Shown here one piece after another: positions 19,208-26,509 of a stretch of DNA of 64,000 nt. The stretch is from contig NZ_CP073745.1 in assembly GCF_024397975.1 (NCBI RefSeq), positions 314,501 through 378,500 of the forward strand, given 5' to 3'. Made by a program: the position numbers and the translations under genes. This DNA comes from Bacterioplanoides sp. SCSIO 12839 (lineage in GTDB: Bacteria > Pseudomonadota > Gammaproteobacteria > Pseudomonadales > Oceanobacteraceae). The notes below the pieces were generated by a model that made no database searches, had not been told where the DNA came from, and was given only the letters and a program-made list of their open reading frames with translations. The first letter of the stretch is position 1. Every line of letters starts with the position of its first letter.

Positions 19208-19316
19208 AAAAGATAAGGGAGTATTTAATATCAACACGCCGTGAATACATCCCTGTAGGCTCTACTATGGCATCCATGCCATAGAAGGTTGATCTTCAAA
19301 TACTCCCTTACCTTTT
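19208..19316 (-). repeat. GGA-hairpin intergenic element, copy C (type II)
   Basis: Minus-strand element facing copy B, 21 bp away. Arms (19208-19235 with 19288-19316) pair over about 27 nt with one G.U, a bulge and an internal mismatch. Read on the minus strand, hairpin A (19265-19284) has a CATGGATG loop in an 8-bp stem, and hairpin B (19246-19257) is TACAGGGATGTA, an exact match to UACARGGAUGU of the CsrA consensus. Antisense to the following hisC. Confidence 0.88.
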
Positions 19317-19357
19317 TCACAAATAAATACCGATAGTTAAATATCATCGAGAACACT

Positions 19358-20434
19358 ATGGCTTCCATCACTGATCAGGTAGAACAACTTATTCGCCCGG
19401 AAATTCGTGCCTTACAGGCGTATCCGGTGGGCGACGCCAGCGGCATGATTAAACTGGATGCGATGGAAAACCCATTTACCTGGCCCGCCGAAATGGTACA
19501 GGAATGGCAAGCTCTTCTGGCAGATTGCCAGCTCAATCGTTATCCACATCCAACTGCGCCACAAGTGACCGAAGGCTTACGTCAGAAGATGCAGGTGCCA
19601 GCTCAGTACGATATTTTACTGGGTAATGGCTCGGATGAAATTATTCAGCTGTTAGCCATGGCGGTTGCTAAGCCTGGCGCAAAAATTCTGGCACCAGAGC
19701 CCGGGTTTGTGATGTATAAAATGATCGCTACCTTTATTGGTATCGATTATGTCGGCGTACCACTCAACGATGATTTCTCATTGGATATGCCCGCCATGCT
19801 GGATGCGATTAACATTCAGCAGCCTGAATTAATTTTCCTCGCTCAGCCGAATAACCCAACGGGTAATTTATGGGCCGAGGATGATTTACATGCCATCGTT
19901 AAAGCCAGTAATGGGCTGGTGGTTCTTGATGAAGCGTATTTACCATTCTCCAGTCGTAATCACCTTGACTGGTTGGATCAATACGACAACGTACTGGTGA
20001 TGCGTACGTTATCGAAAGTTGGCTTGGCAGGCCTGCGTTTAGGTATGTTATTTGGTCGCCCGGAATGGCTGAACGAGATTAATAAAATCCGTATGCCATA
20101 CAATATTAATGTTCTGACGCAGGCTTCTGCGGCATTTGCTCTGAAGCATTACGATGTACTGTTGGATCAGTGTAATCAGCTGGTTCAGCAGCGTAGCTGG
20201 TTAAATACTGAGTTAGAGCAGCTGGGCTTTGAAACCTATCCATCAGAAGCCAACTTTATTCTGGCGCGTTGTCCACAAGGTCAGCAGGCGAAAAGTATCT
20301 TTTCTGAATTAAAAGAGAAGAAGATTCTGATTAAATGCCTGGATGGTGGTCATCCGCTGTTAGAAAACTGCTTGCGTTTTACCGTGGGTAAAGCGGAAGA
20401 GAATCAGGCGTTGATTGGAGCTTTGAAAGGCTAG
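19358..20434 (+). CDS. hisC: HisC, histidinol-phosphate aminotransferase
   Basis: 358 residues, class I/II PLP aminotransferase. Substrate and cofactor features: LDAMENPFTWP near the N-terminus, LLGNGSDEII, AQPNNPTGN, and the PLP lysine in RTLSKVGLAGLRLG. It transaminates imidazole-acetol phosphate. It completes the murA-hisG-hisD-hisC order known from Pseudomonas but is separated from hisD by a pair of repeat elements. Confidence 0.95.
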   Translation: MASITDQVEQLIRPEIRALQAYPVGDASGMIKLDAMENPFTWPAEMVQEWQALLADCQLNRYPHPTAPQVTEGLRQKMQVPAQYDILLGNGSDEIIQLLAMAVAKPGAKILAPEPGFVMYKMIATFIGIDYVGVPLNDDFSLDMPAMLDAINIQQPELIFLAQPNNPTGNLWAEDDLHAIVKASNGLVVLDEAYLPFSSRNHLDWLDQYDNVLVMRTLSKVGLAGLRLGMLFGRPEWLNEINKIRMPYNINVLTQASAAFALKHYDVLLDQCNQLVQQRSWLNTELEQLGFETYPSEANFILARCPQGQQAKSIFSELKEKKILIKCLDGGHPLLENCLRFTVGKAEENQALIGALKG

Positions 20435-20456
20435 TCACAAAAGAATCATGCCACAC

Positions 20457-20499
20457 TAATTAAGCCCCAAAATCTGACTAGGATTTTGGGGCTTAATTA
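20457..20499. terminator. Bidirectional terminator between hisC and the catalase-like gene
   Basis: A perfect 18-bp stem (TAATTAAGCCCCAAAATC and its complement) with a 7-nt loop lies between two convergent genes. The stem is AT-rich at its base and GC-rich in the middle. It probably ends both transcripts. Confidence 0.8.
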
Positions 20500-20529
20500 G
20501 GTTTTAGCTAGGTTTTAGGACTTAGTTTT

Positions 20530-21633
20530 TCAGAATACTTCCTCACCCGTTGGTTCAAAGCGTTCAACACCATTCATCTTTAAGCGAAAATCGGAAATAT
20601 CTTTCATCACCACCTGGCGCGCGCGGTTGATACCGCCCAGCGGGCGATGCTCCTCGATACCATGCCACGGGTTGAAGGAAATATTTTCGCAGAAGGTTTT
20701 CTGTGCTTCAGAAGTAAAGGTCTGGGTTGGAATATTAATACGGGCCACTTTTACGAAGGGTGTTTGTTCCTCATCCCAGCCAAATAACGCATTCTCTACC
20801 GGATTCTTCTTGGGATCTTTCTGGAACTGGAAATAAAAATCCAGGCAGCCAGTGCCGTCTTTTAACTGTTCCGCCAGATTCTCCGCTAAGTAGTCTTCCG
20901 ATGGAGTAATCTCTCCCGGATTATCCTGACAGGTTTGCAGGGCATAACGGACGACTTGTGGATACACCTTAGTGCCATCCTGCTGAACGTCTGGCAGGCC
21001 AAGTGCAAACGGAACAACGCTGTTCCATTTTACGCTGAGAGGGTTTTTATAAACTTTAGAGCCGGTCAGAATATTCCAGGCTCCGCGAGGATGAGTCGCT
21101 AAGAAGGCCAGTCGTGAGCCATTAAAGTTAGCGTCAAAGAAGTCGAAGAATTCCTGCGGGTTGGCTGCAAAAAAGGCATCGTGACCGAGGAATAAAAAAT
21201 CCTGTGTCTGTTGTTCATCACCCGGCTTAGGTAATCGCTGACCAACATTTACCTGGGTCAGCTTCATTGCTAAACCACGGAAATCTTTGTCATGATCACT
21301 GGTAATTTCTTCAACCGAATTGGAGAATCGCATCCACACCGGATATTGCGCACCGGGCTGAAAAATACCTTGCTGATGCGCAATATTAATATCCTGGTTG
21401 ATTTCAAAAGTACCACGAATGCAGCCATTATCTTTTGGATGTGTGTCACGCAATACAGCTTCGTCTTTATAAAACTCACTGAGGTGATCAATCAGCAGAG
21501 TGCTGATGTTTTTGGTGGTAATGTCCTCACCGTCCGGTTTTAGCTCCTGGCCTAAGGGAAGGTCGGGTATATCGCTACAGGCAGACGTTAGGCCTACGGT
21601 AATCAATAACGTCGATATTTTTTTTATGTTCAT
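20530..21633 (-). CDS. Catalase-like (y4iL-type) haem-binding lipoprotein
   Basis: 367 residues. A lipoprotein signal (MNIKKISTLLITVGLTSAC, lipobox Cys19) is followed by a catalase-fold domain: VWMRFSNSVEEITSDHDKDFRGLAMKL resembles the catalase RFSTV...DxRGFA region, and the C-terminus has FNPWHGIEEHRPLGGINRARQ. This is the y4iL-like catalase relative group, in which peroxidase or other haem chemistry is unproven. The distal histidine of true catalases is not obvious. The ATG at 21633 has AAGGAC 8 nt upstream. It lies alone, convergent with hisC. Confidence 0.75.
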   Translation of the reverse strand: MNIKKISTLLITVGLTSACSDIPDLPLGQELKPDGEDITTKNISTLLIDHLSEFYKDEAVLRDTHPKDNGCIRGTFEINQDINIAHQQGIFQPGAQYPVWMRFSNSVEEITSDHDKDFRGLAMKLTQVNVGQRLPKPGDEQQTQDFLFLGHDAFFAANPQEFFDFFDANFNGSRLAFLATHPRGAWNILTGSKVYKNPLSVKWNSVVPFALGLPDVQQDGTKVYPQVVRYALQTCQDNPGEITPSEDYLAENLAEQLKDGTGCLDFYFQFQKDPKKNPVENALFGWDEEQTPFVKVARINIPTQTFTSEAQKTFCENISFNPWHGIEEHRPLGGINRARQVVMKDISDFRLKMNGVERFEPTGEEVF

Positions 21634-21708
21634 ATTCAAGTCCTTTTGCATCAAGCTTAAAGCGGTTAGTGTTTTGTTATCGGTTTTACTTTCGTCTTAT
21701 TATCGTTT

Positions 21709-22866
21709 TTATGGCTGACGGTTTTGAGACTGGCGCTGCCCTGCAATCGCACGCGTGGTGACGGTTTTTCCACCGCGCAATAGTTCAATATCAATACTAT
21801 CACCGGGGCGTAATGAGGCAATCTGATTCATCGCGGCTTTGGCATTTGCAGAGTCCTGATGATTAATCATGGTGAGAATATCACCAATCGCTAAGCCAGC
21901 CTGTGCTGCCGGACCACCAGGGTAGATGCCTGTGACAATTAAACCGTTCAGCTCTTGTGGCAGTGCCAGGCGTTTTAATAAATCCGGGTTGGCTTCCTGA
22001 ACTTCGATGCCTAACCAACCGCGAATGGTTGCACCGTGAGTCGCCAGATCATTAAGAATATTGGTGGCGATCTCGGCCGGAATGGCAAACCCAATACCCT
22101 CACTACCGCCAGATTGTGAATAAATAGCGGTATTAATCCCGACCAGCTCACCATAAGCATTAATTAATGCACCACCAGAGTTGCCGGGATTAATCGCGGC
22201 ATCAGTCTGAATATAGTTCTCAAACGTATTCAGGCCTAAGCGATTACGGCCAATAGCAGACACAATACCCATCGTCACGGTTTGACCCACACCAAACGGG
22301 TTACCGATGGCGAGTACAACGTCACCAATACTCTGACTGCGTTGAGAAGCAATTGTAATGGCGGGCAGTGCAGGCAGTTCAATTTTCAATAATGCCAGGT
22401 CTGCTTCCGGGTCGGTGCCGATCAATAACGCATTCGCTTCCCGGCCATCACGCAGAGCGACCACAATTTCATCAGCACTACGAATGACATGGTGGTTTGT
22501 CAGAACATAGCCCTGAGATGACATGATCACACCAGAGCCGAGGCTGGATTGCATCCGTTCATTTTGTTGTGGTGTTTTCTGCAAAAATTGCTGGAATTGT
22601 GGATCATCAAAAATCGGATGGCTTTTGCGTTTGACGCTCTTTCGGGTATAGATATTCACAACAGCCGGGGCCGCCGCATCAACCGCTGCTGCATAACTGG
22701 CAACGCCAAGATTAATGGGCGGGATGGTGGCATTAGTGGGTTCAGCCACTGTCGCGGTATGAGGTTGCAGCCACTGAGGTGCCCAGATCAGAATGGCTAA
22801 CGCAGTACACAAGCCCAACAAAATTGGCAATAAAACGCGATACACCAGAGATAAATTGGATTGCAT
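21709..22866 (-). CDS. DegS/AlgW-type membrane-anchored serine protease
   Basis: 385 residues. One N-terminal transmembrane anchor (YRVLLPILLGLCTALAILIW), a trypsin-like domain with the triad in LTNHHVI (His), DPEADLALLKI (Asp) and NPGNSGGALIN (Ser), then a single PDZ domain (about 280-370, GLIVTGIYPGGPAAQAGLAIGD). One PDZ plus an anchor indicates the DegS/AlgW site-1 protease that cleaves the anti-sigma factor RseA/MucA during envelope stress. The ATG at 22866 follows AAGGAA. Position after hisC and next to a Nif3 gene matches Pseudomonas algW. Confidence 0.9.
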   Translation of the reverse strand: MQSNLSLVYRVLLPILLGLCTALAILIWAPQWLQPHTATVAEPTNATIPPINLGVASYAAAVDAAAPAVVNIYTRKSVKRKSHPIFDDPQFQQFLQKTPQQNERMQSSLGSGVIMSSQGYVLTNHHVIRSADEIVVALRDGREANALLIGTDPEADLALLKIELPALPAITIASQRSQSIGDVVLAIGNPFGVGQTVTMGIVSAIGRNRLGLNTFENYIQTDAAINPGNSGGALINAYGELVGINTAIYSQSGGSEGIGFAIPAEIATNILNDLATHGATIRGWLGIEVQEANPDLLKRLALPQELNGLIVTGIYPGGPAAQAGLAIGDILTMINHQDSANAKAAMNQIASLRPGDSIDIELLRGGKTVTTRAIAGQRQSQNRQP

Positions 22867-22930
22867 TTGCCCGGGTTCCTTAAAACGCCATAAAATTGCA
22901 TCTGAACAGACATTGAATGGTACTAGGATT

Positions 22931-23686
22931 ATGGATCGTAGCCAGCTTATCAAGCACCTCGACACATTATTGCAAAGCGCGCGCATCCGCGACTACTGCC
23001 CAAACGGCTTACAGGTGCAGGGAGCCGAAAAGGTTCATCATATCGTAACGGGTGTTACGGCCAATCAGGCATTAATCGATGAAGCCATCAAACGTGGCGC
23101 GGATACCATTCTGGTACATCATGGTTACTTCTGGAAAGGCGAAGATGAGCGAGTGATTGGCATCAAAAAAGAACGCCTGAAAGCTTTGCTGATCAACGAT
23201 ATCAATCTGATCGCTTACCACCTGCCGTTGGACGTCCATCCCATCTATGGCAACAATATTCAGCTGGCGGATGTCTTGGGTTTGGAAGTTGACGGGCCGA
23301 TTGATGAAAGTGATCCGTCTAAGCCCGGTAATATTGGCCGCTTACCACGACCAATGAGTGGTAAAGAATTTCGTGCCTGGATTGCTGAGTGTTTACAGCG
23401 CGAGCCGCTGCATATTGGTGAAGATGAAGACCGAATTGAAACCATTGCCTGGTGTACCGGTGGGGCGCAAGGGTATTTACAAACAGCGGTTGATGCTGGA
23501 GTGGATGCCTATCTGACCGGAGAAATTAATGAACCGGCAGTACATCTTGCCCGTGAAACCGGCACACATTTTTTCAGTGCCGGGCACCATGCGACTGAAC
23601 GTTATGGCGCGAAAGCATTGGGCGAATATCTGGCGGAAGAATTTAATCTGAATGTGGAATTTGTCGATATTGATAATCCGGTTTAA
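22931..23686 (+). CDS. Nif3-like dinuclear metal-centre protein (YbgI family)
   Basis: 251 residues. Family motifs: ILVHHGYFWKG, the metal-ligand AYHLPLDVHP, WCTGGAQGYLQTAVDAGVDAYLTGE and SAGHHATERYGAKALGEYL. These are the His/Glu ligands of the toroidal NIF3/YbgI hexamer; its biochemical role is not settled. The ATG at 22931 (TAGGA 4-8 nt upstream) is preferred to longer frames that overlap the divergent protease gene. Its last codon and stop lie inside a terminator hairpin. Confidence 0.9.
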   Translation: MDRSQLIKHLDTLLQSARIRDYCPNGLQVQGAEKVHHIVTGVTANQALIDEAIKRGADTILVHHGYFWKGEDERVIGIKKERLKALLINDINLIAYHLPLDVHPIYGNNIQLADVLGLEVDGPIDESDPSKPGNIGRLPRPMSGKEFRAWIAECLQREPLHIGEDEDRIETIAWCTGGAQGYLQTAVDAGVDAYLTGEINEPAVHLARETGTHFFSAGHHATERYGAKALGEYLAEEFNLNVEFVDIDNPV

Positions 23687-23701
23687 CGCCGGATTATTTT
23701 T
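23673..23701 (+). terminator. Terminator embedded in the overlapping ends of nif3 and its convergent neighbour
   Basis: ATAATCCGG / CCGGATTAT (9 bp) with a 7-nt loop containing the nif3 TAA stop is followed by TTTT. The right half is coding sequence for the last residues of the minus-strand gene, so the hairpin is under double constraint. Confidence 0.75.
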
Positions 23702-24333
23702 CGCATGTCATCAAATGTTTTTGAAACAATATAAGGTGATGTTTGTTCGTTGTAGGCTAACAGCGTTCGGCGGATAAACTTCCACTTGCCCTGCAATCGT
23801 CTGTTATCCGGGAAATATTCCTGAATCATATTACTGACATCAGCCACCCGCTCTTCGATTGACCGGCCAGAAAGGCTGACGCCATAACCTCCAAATGAGG
23901 AATTCGAAAACTTCATGTAATGCACCAGAATTTGTTCCATTTCTACTTGTAAGCGAATGGCGTCAGATGAATATGTATTCTGATTAACAGCGGATATCTT
24001 TTCCTGAAGCTCCAGTGTCATCAAGCTCCAGCCAGCTTCCAGTGTCGTATCCAGGCCATTAAAAGACCGGTCTGTGTTTTCTTCAATAAAGTCTTCTGCC
24101 TGGTGCCAGAGAGAGTGAATATTTGGATGTTGCCCTTCCAGTTGCTTCAGTAATTCGCTGCCATTGGCCAGATTTTCTTTGGCAGCGTCGAGGTAATCCT
24201 GTTGCCCTTCAAAAAAAATGAAGGCCGCAAAAGAGGACGATAAACGATAAGACAGTAGCTCAAGCTCCTGAAACTCTGTTTCAGCATTAGATAATGAAGA
24301 GAGCAGAAGCAATACTAAGCCAAAAAGGCGCAT
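23683..24333 (-). CDS. Hypothetical exported protein
   Basis: 216 residues with a clear Sec signal peptide (MRLFGLVLLLLSSLSNA). The mature part is predicted mostly helical, with charged amphipathic stretches (DYLDAAKENLANGSELLKQLEG and similar). I recognise no family. The stop region overlaps the nif3 end by 4 bp (convergent). No gene is seen in the 224 bp upstream, between this start and the mocA-like stop. Confidence 0.7.
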   Translation of the reverse strand: MRLFGLVLLLLSSLSNAETEFQELELLSYRLSSSFAAFIFFEGQQDYLDAAKENLANGSELLKQLEGQHPNIHSLWHQAEDFIEENTDRSFNGLDTTLEAGWSLMTLELQEKISAVNQNTYSSDAIRLQVEMEQILVHYMKFSNSSFGGYGVSLSGRSIEERVADVSNMIQEYFPDNRRLQGKWKFIRRTLLAYNEQTSPYIVSKTFDDMRKIIRR

Positions 24334-24557
24334 GGTTGAGTCCAGGTTTCATTATTGTTGTGGCTTTAAATTTACTCCTATCGTGCAAATAGGTTTAGGG
24401 CAATTCGAGCCATTTGTCTTAAATCGACTAATGTAAAATTCGTTGGTTGTGTCTGAAAATAAGGATTGCACGATATAGAGATTGAGAGTGATTTCTTTTT
24501 GTTCAGAAATGATTATTAAGCATGGGGGCTGAATTATTCAGCGGTACCGTAGCTAAA

Positions 24558-25145
24558 TTATTGAGAGTGTCTGTCTAAATCAATAGGTTTATCAATATCT
24601 TTGCATATTGCTGAGTCATTAATTATTAACTCAGTAACCAGGTTGGATTGTTTTAACAGGTGCCGTGCTCCGGTATCCCCGTGGCATTGCATCAGCTGGT
24701 AAGCAAAGGGCAGGGAAAAAGCAACGGGGTGGCCATAGTGGTGCTGAGATTCTGCATCGATACATACCGGGCGTACGATATTATGACCATCTAATGCGGC
24801 GGCAATGGCTCGATAACTGTTTGCTTGTATCCATGGCATATCCGCCAGTGCTATTAGCCAACCTTGCCAGTGTTGGGTCGAGCGCACGCCAAATGCCAGG
24901 CTATGCCCCATACCCAGTGACGCATCCGGGCAAATTCCCCAGGCCACTCCTTGTTGATCAAGGCGCTTGGTAAGTTGTTTATCGCCTTTATGCAGGACAA
25001 CAAAGCAAGGCAGTCCGCTGTTTTGAATATGTTTAAGGGTGGTAAACAGAACCGGGTCCTGATGCCCGGGTAATGGTGCCAGTCGCTTGTCGCCGCCAAA
25101 GCGTGTACTGCGGCCCGCCGCTAATAAAATGACACCTGTTACCAT
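24558..25145 (-). CDS. MocA/MobA-like nucleotidyltransferase (molybdenum cofactor cytidylyltransferase)
   Basis: 195 residues. N-terminal nucleotide-binding motif VILLAAGRSTRFGGDKRL and later LIALADMPWI (metal-binding Asp) and YGHPVAFS. These mark the MobA-like NTP-transferase family; MocA attaches CMP to molybdopterin for xanthine-dehydrogenase-family enzymes, which fits the adjacent XdhC and IorAB-like genes. The ATG at 25145 is chosen by alignment of VILLAAG with family starts; its ribosome-binding site is weak. Confidence 0.8.
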   Translation of the reverse strand: MVTGVILLAAGRSTRFGGDKRLAPLPGHQDPVLFTTLKHIQNSGLPCFVVLHKGDKQLTKRLDQQGVAWGICPDASLGMGHSLAFGVRSTQHWQGWLIALADMPWIQANSYRAIAAALDGHNIVRPVCIDAESQHHYGHPVAFSLPFAYQLMQCHGDTGARHLLKQSNLVTELIINDSAICKDIDKPIDLDRHSQ

Positions 25146-25254
25146 AGATAGTCTGCTCAGCCTTAAAGAATACACCGTAGCATACGGTCAGAAAAAACAG
25201 CTATTGGGGAAACTACCATTATTCCCGGAACAGCTATCGGGCTTGTCATGCTCA

Positions 25255-26211
25255 TCATGGGCGCTGCTGAATGATGTGAGTCACAATCGACAGGGCAATT
25301 TCATAGGGCGTTTTACTGCCAATATCGAGCCCTATCGGGGCGTGTAGCTGCGCCAGTGCTCTTTGTGTTATTCCCAATTCGAGTAAGCGTTCACGGCGTT
25401 TGGCAGAGGTTTTTAACGACCCCATGGCACCGACATAAAAGGCCTCAGAGTTCAGCGCTTCCAACATCGCCATATCATCAATTCTCGGGTCGTGGGCGAG
25501 GGCAACAATGGCGCAGTGTGGGTCATTGAATGATTCAGCAATAAGGTCGTCAGGCATGCCTTTGACTACAGTGACCCCCTCGACATGCCACCCCTGAAGA
25601 AACTCATCACGGAAATCACACAGCGTGATTTCAAATTCGAGATTTTTTGCGATTTCTGCCACACAGCGTGCAACTTCTCCGGCACCCACCATCAATAATT
25701 TATCGTGCGGCCGCAATGCCTGCCGGACCACCTGATCATCTCGCTGAATATCATTCTTAAGCGATTGATCATCGATAATCGCCAGTTCACCACTAAGCAG
25801 GTTAATCTCGCGTCCGGTGTGATGGCGGAGCTTTAATGCCTGGAATAACTGTGAAAAGTGATCGGCTTTATCGGCCGTAATTTTTTCTAATAAAACATCC
25901 AGATGGCCACCGCACGGCAGCTGTAAGCGTTGCTGCTCTTCCGTACTTCCACCATAACGAATGACTTGTGGGCGGTTAATGGCTTTTGGCGAAAGTGGTT
26001 CGGCATGGGGTAATTGCTCAACCAGCTCCTGTTCAATACAGCCTCCGGAGAGAGAACCAACAATGCCTTTGGTTGGGTGATATAACATCATGGAGCCTAC
26101 GGGGCGCGGTGACGAGCCATAGGTTTCCAATACCGTGGCTAGCCAGGGATCAATGCCCTGTTCCAACCAGTTCAGAAGTTGTTGTAATAAATACCAGTTA
26201 CTGCCGTTCAT
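25255..26211 (-). CDS. XdhC/CoxI-family molybdenum hydroxylase maturation protein
   Basis: 318 residues. N-terminal XdhC-CoxI domain (ATVLETYGSSPRPVGSMMLYHPTKGIVGSLSGGCIE) and a C-terminal Rossmann domain (LLMVGAGEVARCVAEIAKNLEFEITLCDFRDEFL) with YVGAMGSLKTSAKRRERLLELG. XdhC proteins bind the cofactor and assist its sulfuration and insertion into xanthine-dehydrogenase-type enzymes. It lies 110 bp upstream of the mocA-like gene and downstream of the iorAB-like pair. Confidence 0.9.
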   Translation of the reverse strand: MNGSNWYLLQQLLNWLEQGIDPWLATVLETYGSSPRPVGSMMLYHPTKGIVGSLSGGCIEQELVEQLPHAEPLSPKAINRPQVIRYGGSTEEQQRLQLPCGGHLDVLLEKITADKADHFSQLFQALKLRHHTGREINLLSGELAIIDDQSLKNDIQRDDQVVRQALRPHDKLLMVGAGEVARCVAEIAKNLEFEITLCDFRDEFLQGWHVEGVTVVKGMPDDLIAESFNDPHCAIVALAHDPRIDDMAMLEALNSEAFYVGAMGSLKTSAKRRERLLELGITQRALAQLHAPIGLDIGSKTPYEIALSIVTHIIQQRP

Positions 26212-26231
26212 ATTTTTTCTGACGCTTCAGA

Positions 26232-26337
26232 ATCCGGTTGTGTATTTAATCAGAGTGACCTCGCTGGCATGGATGCCAGGGATGAGCATACAGGGACGTA
26301 CTGGTAGCGTGTCACGAGATTAAATACATAATGGGAT
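26232..26337 (+). repeat. GGA-hairpin intergenic element, copy D (type II)
   Basis: Arms 26232-26251 and 26318-26337 pair over 20 nt with two G.U and one mismatch; an inner GTGAC/GTCAC stem closes further. Hairpin A is at 26264-26279 (CTGGCATGGATGCCAG), hairpin B at 26289-26300 (TACAGGGACGTA). The GGA strand is antisense to the flanking minus-strand genes. It faces copy E, 35 bp away. Confidence 0.85.
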
Positions 26338-26372
26338 GATGGTGCTGTGGATAATAAGAAATAAATTATATC

Positions 26373-26479
26373 GAAGAATGCCGGGTATTTAACATCGACA
26401 CGCCGTGAATACATCCTTGTAGGCTCCGCCATAGCATCCATGCTATGGAGGGTCGATTTATAAATACCCGACATTCTTC
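26373..26479 (-). repeat. GGA-hairpin intergenic element, copy E (type II)
   Basis: Arms 26373-26399 and 26452-26479 pair over about 27 nt with one U.G wobble and a short internal loop. On the minus strand, hairpin A (26429-26448) has a CATGGATG loop, and hairpin B (26410-26421) is TACAAGGATGTA, again matching UACARGGAUGU. It starts 30 bp after the iorB-like stop and is sense to that gene, so it could be its 3' UTR. Confidence 0.88.
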
Positions 26480-26509
26480 TTTGTAGAGCTTCAGGATTTT
26501 AACCAAGCC

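Noticed and set aside
26232-26479. Integron attC sites, CRISPR repeats or IS remnants as an explanation of the GGA-hairpin elements
   Set aside because: No integrase core sites, no regular spacer periodicity, no transposase and no target duplications; compensatory changes and wobble orientation fit structured RNA better.
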